Positions 29,801 to 39,410 of a stretch of 64,000 nt of DNA are shown piece by piece. Numbering within the stretch: position 1 is the stretch's first letter; each line of letters begins with the position of its first letter. Under the pieces are notes generated by a model. It saw only the letters and a list, made by a program, of their open reading frames with translations, did no database searches and was not told the origin of the DNA. This DNA is from an uncultured Saprospiraceae bacterium. Its GTDB lineage: Bacteria; Bacteroidota; Bacteroidia; Chitinophagales; Saprospiraceae. Location: positions 57,673 to 121,672 of the forward strand of contig CALLPN010000035.1 of the NCBI GenBank assembly GCA_938015435.1, in the 5' to 3' direction. Made by a program: the position numbers and the translations under genes.

Positions 29801-32800
29801 ATCCTCTCTACAGACCTCTACAAAAGGAGTTACCTCCACAGTAGGAGATGTGTTAGATACCACTGTACTACATGTAGAACCAGAACAGCCAGCAGCATCT
29901 ACTACTGTCACGCAATATGTCCCTTCACCTACGACTACTAAATAATCATCCCCTAGATTATCGCCCAAACTATTTTCCCAATTGTAAGTCGTAAAACTCT
30001 GTCCTGCACTCAGCGTGTCCGTATCTGAGTCACATAGCAATAATGTATTTAGTGTGACTAATAATTCGGTATCTTCTATAACCGTTACTGTAGAATCAGA
30101 TGTACATCCTGCAGTATTGGTCACCAATACATTATAGTTTCCTGGAGTATCGATCGTCACATCAGCCGTACTTGACAACGTAGATAATTGTGAGGTCCAT
30201 ACGTAAGAAGCACCGCCGGCAGCTGTTAACGTCGTAACACTTCCTGAGCAAAATGATAGCGATCCAGTTAATGAAATATTTGGACGGTCCTCTATCAATA
30301 CTTCAAAACTTTCTATACCAGTACATCCAGTATTCGCCTCTGTTACTGTCACAACATATATAAAATTCGTATCTCTATTAGCTGTTATAGATGAAATATT
30401 TTCTCCTGTATTCCACGTCCAATTAGAATATAGATTAGGATTATCTACAGAAACTGTAGAGGTCTCACCTGCACAGTGACTAAAACCCGTTAAGGTGGGC
30501 TCTACTTCAATAGAATTTACATTTAATACAATCTCTTCACTTGCCTGACATCCATTTTGGTCAGTAACTATTACCAACAGACAATTGTATATATTTGGGT
30601 CTACTTCAAAATTTGCACTATTCCCACCCGCATCTTCGATAAAAATATTATCACAAGAATATAATTCTATTAAACTTACTGGAGGACCAGATGTCGCGAC
30701 TCCAGATACGTTGATAAACACTGGTTGATTAGATCCTGCACATGATAGGTCGATATCTTGTACAAGTATGAATGGCACTTGACCTACTTCTATTTCGATT
30801 TCTTCAAATTGAACGCATCCATTGGCATCCTCGACTTCTAAACTTATCGTATAAATTCCTGATGTACTTGTCTCTTCATATATGGTTAATACTTCATTAT
30901 TATTTGATAAATAGTAATCCAAATTATTAAACCCTGGATCAACATTCCAGGTAATGGCATAAGGTGAAGTGCCACTTATAAACTCTACAGCAATACTTAT
31001 CAATTCTTCTTCTATACCATTTTGGCAAGCTACATCTGCCGTAGGAATTAAATCAAATTGAACTGGAGGATTCCAAAAAACTTGAACTTGACTAGATCCG
31101 GTACAACCTATATCGTCTGTTACTGTAACCACGTATGTAGTAGTAGTAAAGGGATTAACCGAAATAGTTGATGTGGTCTCCAAACCTGGAGCCCCCCATT
31201 GGTAATTGACATAATTACCTGACCCTCCAAAAGGAATCGCTATTACATCTATATCAAATCCATCACAAACTATGAGAGGATCATTAAATTCAACTTGTAA
31301 GTCTGGGTAAACTATTACCTCGATCGAATTAACAAATCCAGGACAAGTATATACCTCATAGGTCACAACTTGAGTTATGGTGGACGTATTGATAAGTGTA
31401 TTATCAATGATTCCAAATCCTCCAAAAAATGAAAAATCTGTCTCGCCCTCTACATTTGGATTGTCGACAAACTCTACTATAATATCAGAGCTAGAACCAT
31501 CTGAAGTAAACACATTAATATCTAGTTCATTCATGTTGCAGATCTCTGTACCTTCTCCTGATACTGATAACCCCTGAAACTCAACATCGATGTTTGAAGA
31601 TGCTGTGCAACCATTAGTATCAGTTACGGTAACTTGATAAGTATCTTGATTTGAGGCTTGTATCACATCTGTAGATTCCCCACTACTCCACAGGTAAGTA
31701 TCCCCTCCTGAAGCGGTCAAAGTTGTTGATCCTCCAGGGCAAATAGTATTACCACCAAAAATTTGAGCTGTAGGTATAGAGTTCACAACTACATCTATTG
31801 ACAATGAATTGCTACAGTTGTTATTATCGGTATAAACAAGATTATATGCTCCTTCCTCTGATACTTGAATATCAGAAATCAAGACATCCTCAGTGGAGGA
31901 ACTATAACCTGGACCTGTCCAATTATAGCTAATAACATTTGTGCTACTTCCGACAGATACAAAAGTAAAATCAATCAACATATCATCTCCAACACATGTT
32001 GGTGGTGGGACTAGAGCACTTCCTCCTGGATTGGTATGAACAGTAATATTTACAGAGTATGGTAGATTATCTGGTTGGCAACCATTAGCATCTGTTACTG
32101 AAGTAATAGTATAGTTACCCGAACTTGGTGATGGAACTGAAATTGTTTCACCATCAATGATACCACTTAGATTACCTGTAGTACCACTAATGTCATATGG
32201 ACCATTACCTCCAGTAAAACTTACCGTTAAAACTAACTCATCACCCGAACAGAAATCTGTACTGTTTGGTGCCCACATAGCTTGGTAAGCTTGACAAAGT
32301 TCAGCACAAGAGCAATCGTCTAATATAACGTCACTAGTAATAATAGAATTATCAACATCGCAAGGTGCACCGAATTGCTCGTTACTATTTCCAGTAGTTG
32401 CACAAAACTGAGTAAAATCTCCCTCCCAAGGGAGTAGAGGGTTTGAAGAAAAATTAAAGAAACTCCCACATTTACTAATCAAGTCACTTGGAAAGCATCC
32501 GCTTAGATTATTTTTTTGAGCGCTAAATACACTTAAGTTTGGTAACAATCCTAGGCCTGGTGGAATAGGTCCAGAAAAATTATTTTCTATTATTTCCAAG
32601 TTTACAAGGTTAGTCATGTTTACTATAGATGTAGGTAGCTCTCCACCAATCATATTAAAGTCTAATAATAATGTTTCCAATTCATCAAGAAACTGTATAT
32701 CTTCAGTCAATACACCTGTCAAATTATTACCAAACATACCCATAAAGCTGCAATTGGGGTCACTATCCATATCTATACAATTGACCCTTCCATTACCATT

Positions 32801-34177
32801 ACATGACACACCATACCATCCGTTACAAGGGTTACAATTAGTGCCAGCTACTCCATCCACCCAACCAGTATTTACCGTCCAACTAGCGCCATTAGTTGAG
32901 TTGTAAAAAGCCATTAAAGCGTCGTAATCAGGATGGCTACCACAAGGAAGACATGCAGCATTTACTTCAGCTTCAGAGTTACAACCTGTTGTATTTCCTG
33001 ATATAGTTGCTTGTCCAGGATTTGCATCTATCCAGTCACAAATAGATTGAACCGAACAAAAATTTAAAATACCATTACCCGCTAAAGTAATATTCGTTAT
33101 TGTTCCTGGATTAATATTATCTAGTCCGAAAAGGGAATTAAGGGATGTGTTATTTTGAAGATTTATAAATCCATCAACTGTACTAAGATTTATCAATCCA
33201 GCGACACTTGTTAGATTCGTATTATTATGTATATGTAAGTTATCTCCTAAAGCAATCATAGAAGAAAGGGCATCTATATTTAATAAATTTGAGTTAGACG
33301 TTACTTCCAAATTCATCCCAATAGAAGAAATATTATTTAGTCCTGTTAAATTCGTCAAACTTGAATTATTTGAAATCTCTAAATCACCTTGCACTTGACC
33401 ACTAACACCAGATAAAGCAGTTAAATTTGTAAGGATAGAATTATTCACTATCCCTAGATTCCATGTTACAGAAGACAAGGAATTAAGTCCTTCTAGACTT
33501 GTCATTGCGTCATTAGAATTAATCGCAAAAAAACTCGTTGTCGCAAGGGACGTCAATCCAGATAAATTGACAAGTTGATCACAATTTACAACACTGAAAG
33601 GGCCTGATGTTGTTAAATTATCAAGCCAATTTAAATTAGTAAGAGCAGGTAAATTAGCTATACTAACGTCATCTAAAGCGGTAGTAAAATTATTAAATCC
33701 GTCAACTGATGGAAGATTAGGGTTATTATCTATGATATGCTGACCTTCAATGGTAGTAAAAGAACCATCAATAATTAACCCTTGTAATCCAACATTATCA
33801 TTGATCCTTACATGGCTAGAAAATGAAGACGCGTTATTAGTTAAATTGATTAAAACAAGGTTATCATTCTGCGAAATAATAATTGATCCGATATTCGTTA
33901 AATTATGTAATCCAAATGTACTTATCAACAGATCATTATCCTCAATGATTAGTGATCCTGTTACTGATGTTAAAACATTCAAAGGAGAAAGGTCAGAAAT
34001 ATTACTAGTTGCAAAACCATCAATATCAAGAGTTCCGTTTATTTCCGTACATCCAGGATAGTCAGTTTGAAAACTATTAATTTGCTGTTGAGTTTGCAAT
34101 TGCAAATTCCCAGGAGGACATTGTCCTATTAGATCAGAAATGCAGATTAAACAAACTAGAATAAATATATATTTCAT
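26837..34177 (-). CDS. Giant T9SS type B adhesin-like protein with PKD/Ig-like domains
   Basis: This protein has about 2446 residues. An ATG at 34231 is open but overlaps the upstream PorP/SprF gene. The signal peptide MKYIFILVCLICISDLIG starts at 34177, 16 bp after that gene's stop, so I use it. The N-terminal 380 residues are receptor-L-like repeats (INDNVGLQGL, NNTNLTSVAGL). Plant-type leucine-rich repeats follow (about 420-600). More than ten PKD/Ig-like domains then run through most of the length (CPGGSTTLTASGG.YLWSSG; CSGSVTTLTAAGG). The C-terminus (NIISPNGDGSNEVLRF..IYNRWGDTVF..GGIYFYVL) is a type B sorting domain. Type B proteins are often encoded next to PorP/SprF genes, as here. It is probably a cell-surface adhesin that depends on that partner for export or anchoring. 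Confidence 0.88.
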   Translation of the reverse strand: MKYIFILVCLICISDLIGQCPPGNLQLQTQQQINSFQTDYPGCTEINGTLDIDGFATSNISDLSPLNVLTSVTGSLIIEDNDLLISTFGLHNLTNIGSIIISQNDNLVLINLTNNASSFSSHVRINDNVGLQGLIIDGSFTTIEGQHIIDNNPNLPSVDGFNNFTTALDDVSIANLPALTNLNWLDNLTTSGPFSVVNCDQLVNLSGLTSLATTSFFAINSNDAMTSLEGLNSLSSVTWNLGIVNNSILTNLTALSGVSGQVQGDLEISNNSSLTNLTGLNNISSIGMNLEVTSNSNLLNIDALSSMIALGDNLHIHNNTNLTSVAGLINLSTVDGFINLQNNTSLNSLFGLDNINPGTITNITLAGNGILNFCSVQSICDWIDANPGQATISGNTTGCNSEAEVNAACLPCGSHPDYDALMAFYNSTNGASWTVNTGWVDGVAGTNCNPCNGWYGVSCNGNGRVNCIDMDSDPNCSFMGMFGNNLTGVLTEDIQFLDELETLLLDFNMIGGELPTSIVNMTNLVNLEIIENNFSGPIPPGLGLLPNLSVFSAQKNNLSGCFPSDLISKCGSFFNFSSNPLLPWEGDFTQFCATTGNSNEQFGAPCDVDNSIITSDVILDDCSCAELCQAYQAMWAPNSTDFCSGDELVLTVSFTGGNGPYDISGTTGNLSGIIDGETISVPSPSSGNYTITSVTDANGCQPDNLPYSVNITVHTNPGGSALVPPPTCVGDDMLIDFTFVSVGSSTNVISYNWTGPGYSSSTEDVLISDIQVSEEGAYNLVYTDNNNCSNSLSIDVVVNSIPTAQIFGGNTICPGGSTTLTASGGDTYLWSSGESTDVIQASNQDTYQVTVTDTNGCTASSNIDVEFQGLSVSGEGTEICNMNELDINVFTSDGSSSDIIVEFVDNPNVEGETDFSFFGGFGIIDNTLINTSTITQVVTYEVYTCPGFVNSIEVIVYPDLQVEFNDPLIVCDGFDIDVIAIPFGGSGNYVNYQWGAPGLETTSTISVNPFTTTTYVVTVTDDIGCTGSSQVQVFWNPPVQFDLIPTADVACQNGIEEELISIAVEFISGTSPYAITWNVDPGFNNLDYYLSNNNEVLTIYEETSTSGIYTISLEVEDANGCVQFEEIEIEVGQVPFILVQDIDLSCAGSNQPVFINVSGVATSGPPVSLIELYSCDNIFIEDAGGNSANFEVDPNIYNCLLVIVTDQNGCQASEEIVLNVNSIEVEPTLTGFSHCAGETSTVSVDNPNLYSNWTWNTGENISSITANRDTNFIYVVTVTEANTGCTGIESFEVLIEDRPNISLTGSLSFCSGSVTTLTAAGGASYVWTSQLSTLSSTADVTIDTPGNYNVLVTNTAGCTSDSTVTVIEDTELLVTLNTLLLCDSDTDTLSAGQSFTTYNWENSLGDNLGDDYLVVVGEGTYCVTVVDAAGCSGSTCSTVVSNTSPTVEVTPFVEVCREDVGLAPGVLLNFNDQVLGGVSGSWFNLDNIGGPNFLDDLNSVDFTGIARDTFKFEFRTDSAMGLCVEARDTMCVSVINCACPSVDVFPSPSICNVGGEVIDLETLESTTEEVTWTPTGSNIIDITSGSIVDVSGVAPGVYQFTMTLVNPVGGNCPDSNITSLIIVEGAIAEGIDNTVCNADSGNGPATIDLNSTLTSATTMGGIWTDATGAVVNNIFDGTGLTPGTFVVFTYMVTGTPPCFDVFTEVSITVVDCNCPPIELSTATLCNDNENLLDLNDLIILIAANQTGTWNSPSGSNQLPGGSLTGSELNPLGVAPGDYDLLFIFDNPEEGCPTDWPTTITILDPLQAIASEPDGFHVCNSLSGGISTSISLFNLLEPGYATGGLWSQTAGNSLTLQSDDTVNFEGETAGNEYIFAYNIEGNNTCNSISTEVLIIVDDCGCPFAGVNYPDDMCNKGGEVLDLNSLLDPGFNDGVWTINFSSTLIDLEQGVTLDPADKTPGIYNVCYTFDPAPMSSDCAMDTCVTLLIVEQKEGRLLLDNDLVCNNISNDNNNIYNFDAIVDNATPFDANGIWVQVDGDASIDMSNTQAVVFDEGAGVSVGDTYAFEYQLESETPCEYRSYPFTLIIDCSGCEPLPILSIPSLCSSVGIINFTDYETTRSGGTWTSTELTIVNNILDISSIAEGSYVVSYEVPDPEEEPCVNVVDVNLEIITAARPIVIGTEYCENTDSVTLQITNASSFSSIVWQEGSSEQMIKIATSDYQQIDLMTTDLNGCEEMITIPLQSTGSPGEECTDNNGFPGFLDDNCECITDTECNLLCADDFSFVQVGESTLVNVLDNDILPDGVSWQVKNISDDIIQVVNESEDGVLEIEVTENFFDTLYITYEVCKEDCSECSSAKLALMNEALMDVIQTNIISPNGDGSNEVLRFTENDVIEGSEIWIYNRWGDTVFHMENYDNSWNADGYPGGIYFYVLRVNGVDIKKTLTVVK

Positions 34178-34193
34178 GTTTTCTAAATTTGAA

Positions 34194-35204
34194 TTACTCG
34201 ACCTCCCAAACATAAGCTGCATAGAACTCATACCCTATGCCAGCATACTTTCCAAAATTACCCAAATGATAATCCATCTTGACACCTACTCGAAGCGCTC
34301 CTTCTTTGACCAATGGACCAATAAATGAATCCTTATCAAAGATGACTCCTGTCTGTAGAAAAACTTCTCCATTAGTAGCTGCTCCTGCTGATGCCCAGTA
34401 AGCGTTTATTCTTTCGTATCTGACATTTGTCATTACTTGCATTGCTGTCTTAAATCCATAGATTACCATCAAGTTAGGCTCCACAAAATATTGCGCTCTT
34501 CTAAAAGGGATATGACGGTATCCAGCATGCAAAGTGGCGTGTGGTCTATTCATTATTTCTCCCAGAGGCAAAAAATCACCAGAAGCATAAGTAAGAGTCA
34601 ATGCTTTATTTGGGACCAGTTGATTTAAAGATAAACCTACGTAATAATGACTTTTTTGGTATGCATAAAAATCCGAAATACTATTATAAAAGATACCAAA
34701 TCCTACATTAGGTGAGATAGATGGTTCTCCTATAATCTCTGGTGTAATTACTCGATCTATAATCTCGTCAAAAGCCACTAGAGAACTAGGATCATATTGA
34801 TACCTACCGAAACTTGCTTTGATACCTAAAGTAAGGATATCATCATACTTCCCCATAAAGCGTGGGCTAAATCCATACGCATAAGTAGCTGCAAAGCCCA
34901 ATTTCTCAAATGGGCCTACTTGGTCTTGTTCCAAATACGCCCCTATACTTGACCTTTTATGCGTCCTACTTATAAAAGGATATTGATATGCTATCGTAGA
35001 ATATTCCGGACTATCATCGAATCCTGTCCAGTCCTTTCTGTGTGTTATACTGGTCTCTACTGCATTCCACTTGGCCGTAAGTGCAGGATTCCAAATGAAT
35101 CCATTTTCATAATAGCTACTCCAACTTGATATCTGCTGAGCATCGAGAGACGTCATGTATACAAGAGCAATACAAAATAACAATAGTCTTTTCATAGTAA
35201 TCAT
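34194..35204 (-). CDS. PorP/SprF family T9SS membrane protein
   Basis: This 336-residue outer-membrane protein has a signal peptide (MKRLLLFCIALVYMTSLDA, from the internal ATG at 35195). The family signature near the N-terminus is QQISSWSSYYENGFIWNPALTAKWN. The rest alternates beta strands and ends in an aromatic strand. PorP/SprF proteins hold or help export type B T9SS cargo. This one is encoded just upstream of two such giant proteins, which fits. The ATG at 35204 overlaps the kinase stop as ATGA. The ATG at 35195 begins the canonical signal peptide, so either could be used. Confidence 0.92.
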   Translation of the reverse strand: MITMKRLLLFCIALVYMTSLDAQQISSWSSYYENGFIWNPALTAKWNAVETSITHRKDWTGFDDSPEYSTIAYQYPFISRTHKRSSIGAYLEQDQVGPFEKLGFAATYAYGFSPRFMGKYDDILTLGIKASFGRYQYDPSSLVAFDEIIDRVITPEIIGEPSISPNVGFGIFYNSISDFYAYQKSHYYVGLSLNQLVPNKALTLTYASGDFLPLGEIMNRPHATLHAGYRHIPFRRAQYFVEPNLMVIYGFKTAMQVMTNVRYERINAYWASAGAATNGEVFLQTGVIFDKDSFIGPLVKEGALRVGVKMDYHLGNFGKYAGIGYEFYAAYVWEVE

Positions 35205-38200
35205 TTTAACTCTCTGACAAGCCTAAATCCTGTCATCATATTTTTGTCATTTGGATCAATATAATTTCTAGCCTTCACCCTACATGACTTTGATTTTTTC
35301 CTCCAAGAGCCACCTCTTACTACGATGTACTTTTGGTCCTTATTTTTTTCATCATACTTATTGTACCAGTCCGATGTAAATTCAGATACATTACCTGACA
35401 TGTCAAACAACTGAAATTGATTAGCTTTTTTAGACCCCACTTTCGCAGTACCATCAGTCACCATACCGTAGTGAGCTACTTTATTGATATCGTTTGATCC
35501 AGCGAAGTCAGTATTTTTATTAGCGCTAGCAGCATATTCCCACTCAGACTCCGTAGGTAATCTATAGCGATAAGGATTACCTTCTATCGCATTCAATTTT
35601 GCTAAGAAAGACTTTACCTCATTATAACTAACGTTTTCTACTGGAAAAATACTAGGACTTTTATCGTTATAAAAACTAGGGTTATTTCCCATTATTTTTT
35701 TCCATAAACCTTGTGTCACTTCGTACTTACCAATCGCAAAAGGTGCAATGGTAACTTGAACTGAAGGTGACTCATCTTTTTGACAGCCCTTTCCTTCACA
35801 GCCCAAAGTGTATTTTTGAGTGCCATTATTTACTGTAAATCCGTCCTCAATTTCTTTTATAATTGGTGGCAATTTCAGTTTCGCAGAATTACTTTCTACT
35901 TCTCCATATAGACTCTTCAATTTAGATTCTATATTATTCAATTTAGATTTGGAGATATTCGGCTCTTTCAACTCTGAAACCGAATCCTCTAATTCCTCAC
36001 TTTGCTCTTTAGTTAATTCTTTTGTCTTAATCTCTGCTGCATAATCAGAAAGTTCCTTTTTTAGAACCAGATTAGTATTGTCGACTTGTAGCTTCGTAAT
36101 ATTCTTTGTGGCTTCACTTGCAAACTTTCCCTTTGGATATTTCTTCAAATAACTTTCAAATTCACTAATTCCTTTTAAGTCTTTAATTCTATTCCAATAT
36201 TCTACTTCTTGCAAATACAATACTTTTTTTCTTGCTTCATTAGTATGAATACTGTTTGGATAGTTTACAATGTACTTTTCATATCCATCCAATTGATCCA
36301 AACTAACTACATCCAACCAAATTGATTCTTCCTCCTTCCTGATTTCCTCTTGACTTATTTTTTTTACTTCATTTACATATTTCCCCTTCGGATACTTCTG
36401 TAAATACTTGTTTATTATTGCTTTTGACCTAGTCGACTTTAACTTTTCGAATAATTCCAATTCGGATTCTAAAGACATTCCCATCACCAATTTGTCTATT
36501 CTACTTTGTATACTTTCTTGATATATACTCTTAGGCCATTTCAAAAGAAACCTTTCCATTTCTTTTATATCATTTGAATCTTCGACTTTCTTATAATCTT
36601 GTTTCATTTCAGCAGCGATCGATTCTTTCTTCTTACGAATCGCAATTTTCTCATCTTCTGAGAGCACATCGTCTTCTACTATTTTTTCAGAATCTTCAAC
36701 ACTTGTAGAATCATCTATCTCAGATATTTTCTTATCCTCGACTTCACCTATTTCTTTTGATCCACTCTTATTTGAGATATAACTAATACTACCATCTACT
36801 GATACCACAAAGGTGGAATCTCCTCTTACTCCAATTGCTTCACCCCACTTAAAATTACCTATCTCAGTAAATGATGGATATAGTATTACTTCTCCATTTT
36901 CAAGCTTACATCCGTATTTTCCATTCTCACTAAACACGATTGGCCCAGATTTATAAGCATCGTACGCTTTATAAGAAATAGCAGAAAACATCAAAAAAAG
37001 CAGCGCTAACAAAATCCTTTTTCTAGGTTTTTTGCTTTGCTTTTCAACTTTCTGATTTTCGGCAGTTACCGTTGCTTTTTTTTCAACAACTGCTTTCTCC
37101 TTTACTAATCTTTTTTGTTGTTTTGCCTTCGTCTGCTTATGTTGCTTCGCAAGTTTTATCTCTTCTACTCGCTTTTTCTTTGCTATATTTTTTTCTTCTT
37201 CAAGCTTCTCGCTTGCAAACTTCCTTTTCTCCGCTGCCAGTGCTAAGAGACGCACCTTTTCTTCTTGCTTCTCCTTTGCTTTTAATTCTTTCTCCGCTTT
37301 CTCTTTTGCCAGCTGCTCTTTCTGCTCTACTATCACCAACAGTCTGCGCTCTTCTTCTTGCTTCTCCTTTGCTAATTTTAACTCTTGTTCCGCTTTCTCC
37401 TTTGCCAGCTGCTCTTTCTGCTCCGCTATCGCCAACAGTCTACGCTCCTCTTCCTGCTTCTCCTTTGCTAATTTTAACTCTTGTTCCGCTTTTTCCTTTG
37501 CCAGCTGCTCCTTCTGCTCCGCTATCGCCAACAGTCTACGCTCCTCTTCCTGCTTCTCCTTTTCTAATTTTAACTCTTGTTCCGCTTTTTCTTTGGCCAG
37601 CTGCTCCTTCTGCTCTGCTATCGCCAACAGTCTACGCTCCTCTTCCTGCTTCTCTTTTCTGGCTTTCTCTTCTTTTTTCTTCTTCTTTTTCTCCTTTTTC
37701 TTCTGTTCTGCCAAAGCCAAACGATTCTCTTCTTCTTCTCTTTTCTTAGCCGCTTTTTCCTCCTGTTGCTTCTGCTCTTTTGCTATTCTTATTTTTTCAT
37801 TTTCTATCTCTTGCTGACGCCGTTCCTCTTCTATCCTTTCTTTTTTCGCTTTTTCTTCCTGTTCTAGGCGATTTTCCTCTTCTTTCCTTCTCTGCTCCAC
37901 TAAGGCCAGACGGCGCTCCTGTTCCTTTCGTTCTTTTGCTTCTTTTTCTGCCTGCTTTTGCTTCTCTTTTGCTATTCTTCTTTTTTCATTTTCGATCTCC
38001 TGCTCACGACGCTCTCGCTCTAGCTTATCTTTCTTTGCCTTTTCTTCCCTTTCTAGTCTTTCTTTCTCTTCCTTCTTTTTTTTATTTGCTATCGCTAATA
38101 GTCGCTCTTCTTCTTTTCGTTTTTTTGCAGCTTGCTTCTCTTGCTCTGCTTTTTCGATCGCAACTCTTCTTTTCTCTTTCTCTACCTCTAGCTGACGTTG

Positions 38201-39388
38201 TTCTTCAGCTAGTCGCTCTTTTTTAACCCTTGCTTCCCTCTCCTGTTGCTCCTTTTCTTCCTTTCTCCGCTGTTCCGCTAATGCTAAACGACGCTTTTCT
38301 TCTTGTTCCTGTTTTACTTTCGCAGCTAGCTCCTTTTTTGCTTGTTTGTCTTTCGCCCGTTTGGTTCTAAAATCTACAAAATTTTGCTTAAAGGATTCCA
38401 TTCGCCCTCTAAGTACTTGAGGGTATTTTCCTGGATCTAAAGGGTCAACATTAAGATACTCTTGATCTTTATCTTTTTCAAAAACAAAAGTCTCGTCCTC
38501 TTCTAACTGATTAGTCTGAATTGTATTTCCTGACGGAGATCTTAAAAAAGAGATAAGATCTGCTCCTGTTTTTGCCCGTTGATCAGGGTCTTTGATTAAA
38601 CATAGTTCGATGAGCTGATCATATGGATAAGGACATTCCTTAATTCTATCAGATATATCCAAAGAGACTATATTTTTATATATACTTGCTCGTTTGGCAT
38701 CAATACTACCAGACAAATTACCTTCTAAAAAAAGTCTCTTACTTGTCAGCACTTCATAACAGATCACTCCATAGGACCACAAATCCGCATTATAACTTAA
38801 ATGCTTTCCAAACAATTGTTCTGGTGGTGAGTATTCTAATGTCCCTCCTTGAAAACTATTAGATATAAGTAATCCAGCATCATCATCAATTATTTTACTT
38901 AATCCAAAATCTGCTATTTTAGGTATATAATGTCCTTCATGATCCTCTGAGATCAGAATATTGCTAGGTTTTAGATCACGATGAATTATTTGATTGGAGT
39001 GCAAAAAAGCAATACCCGAAAGCAAACTATTTACTATAAATATCTTTTCGGATATACCCAATTTCCTGTTGGCCAACAACTGTTTTAAATTGCCTTCCTT
39101 ATAAAACTGCATTACTGCATAGTCAAACAATCCATTCTCCATTTCAAATTGAAAAACAGATTCGTAGTTTGCAATATTCTTGTGTGTTTCTAATTTATTT
39201 GCAGCTTCAAATTCACTGATAAGCGAGAATTCTTTATCGCCTATGTATTTAACTTCAGCAATTTTAACAGCCTTCCACTGGTCCATTAGCTTATCGTAAG
39301 CTTTATAGACAGTACCAAAAGCCCCTCCACCTAATCTTCCATTAGAAATGTCAATTGAGTATCGGTTAAAGAATTCGTTTTTATTCAT
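35201..39388 (-). CDS. Ser/Thr protein kinase with coiled coil, membrane helix and FGE-like domain
   Basis: This 1395-residue protein begins with a complete Hanks-type kinase: the glycine loop LGGGAFG (19-25), Lys42 (KAVKIAE), HRDLKPSN (136-143), DFG (160-162) and SPPE (187-190). A Lys/Glu/Arg-rich helix follows (about 330-780), with 32-residue repeats. One membrane helix (about 785-805, RILLALLFLMFSAISY) leads to a short WG-like stretch. Four repeats of the type YLQKYPKGKYVNEA (about 910-1100) follow. The C-terminus is a formylglycine-generating-enzyme-like/sulfatase-modifying domain (about 1205-1395: YEVTQGLWKKIMGNNPSFY, YRLPTESEWEYAA, GNVSEF, VVRGGSW, GFRLVREL). The kinase should be cytoplasmic and the FGE-like part periplasmic. 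It lies between a MORN/barrel gene and PorP/SprF. I infer that it links surface status to Ser/Thr phosphorylation. Confidence 0.9.
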   Translation of the reverse strand: MNKNEFFNRYSIDISNGRLGGGAFGTVYKAYDKLMDQWKAVKIAEVKYIGDKEFSLISEFEAANKLETHKNIANYESVFQFEMENGLFDYAVMQFYKEGNLKQLLANRKLGISEKIFIVNSLLSGIAFLHSNQIIHRDLKPSNILISEDHEGHYIPKIADFGLSKIIDDDAGLLISNSFQGGTLEYSPPEQLFGKHLSYNADLWSYGVICYEVLTSKRLFLEGNLSGSIDAKRASIYKNIVSLDISDRIKECPYPYDQLIELCLIKDPDQRAKTGADLISFLRSPSGNTIQTNQLEEDETFVFEKDKDQEYLNVDPLDPGKYPQVLRGRMESFKQNFVDFRTKRAKDKQAKKELAAKVKQEQEEKRRLALAEQRRKEEKEQQEREARVKKERLAEEQRQLEVEKEKRRVAIEKAEQEKQAAKKRKEEERLLAIANKKKKEEKERLEREEKAKKDKLERERREQEIENEKRRIAKEKQKQAEKEAKERKEQERRLALVEQRRKEEENRLEQEEKAKKERIEEERRQQEIENEKIRIAKEQKQQEEKAAKKREEEENRLALAEQKKKEKKKKKKEEKARKEKQEEERRLLAIAEQKEQLAKEKAEQELKLEKEKQEEERRLLAIAEQKEQLAKEKAEQELKLAKEKQEEERRLLAIAEQKEQLAKEKAEQELKLAKEKQEEERRLLVIVEQKEQLAKEKAEKELKAKEKQEEKVRLLALAAEKRKFASEKLEEEKNIAKKKRVEEIKLAKQHKQTKAKQQKRLVKEKAVVEKKATVTAENQKVEKQSKKPRKRILLALLFLMFSAISYKAYDAYKSGPIVFSENGKYGCKLENGEVILYPSFTEIGNFKWGEAIGVRGDSTFVVSVDGSISYISNKSGSKEIGEVEDKKISEIDDSTSVEDSEKIVEDDVLSEDEKIAIRKKKESIAAEMKQDYKKVEDSNDIKEMERFLLKWPKSIYQESIQSRIDKLVMGMSLESELELFEKLKSTRSKAIINKYLQKYPKGKYVNEVKKISQEEIRKEEESIWLDVVSLDQLDGYEKYIVNYPNSIHTNEARKKVLYLQEVEYWNRIKDLKGISEFESYLKKYPKGKFASEATKNITKLQVDNTNLVLKKELSDYAAEIKTKELTKEQSEELEDSVSELKEPNISKSKLNNIESKLKSLYGEVESNSAKLKLPPIIKEIEDGFTVNNGTQKYTLGCEGKGCQKDESPSVQVTIAPFAIGKYEVTQGLWKKIMGNNPSFYNDKSPSIFPVENVSYNEVKSFLAKLNAIEGNPYRYRLPTESEWEYAASANKNTDFAGSNDINKVAHYGMVTDGTAKVGSKKANQFQLFDMSGNVSEFTSDWYNKYDEKNKDQKYIVVRGGSWRKKSKSCRVKARNYIDPNDKNMMTGFRLVRELK
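37290..37650 (-). repeat. 96-bp tandem repeats in the kinase coiled coil
   Basis: About four copies of a 96 bp unit encode a 32-residue helical unit (EERRLLAIAEQKEQLAKE and on). The same TACGCTCC word sits at 37441, 37537 and 37633, and a diverged copy at 37345. Neighbouring units are nearly identical in DNA, which points to recent expansion. Confidence 0.85.
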
Positions 39389-39410
39389 TGGGATGCAGCA
39401 GCAATCTAAT

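Noticed and set aside
37072..38226. Long open frames on the + strand rich in Leu, Ser and Phe
   Set aside because: They are the antisense of the Lys/Glu-rich helix of the kinase. The repetitive codons keep other frames open.
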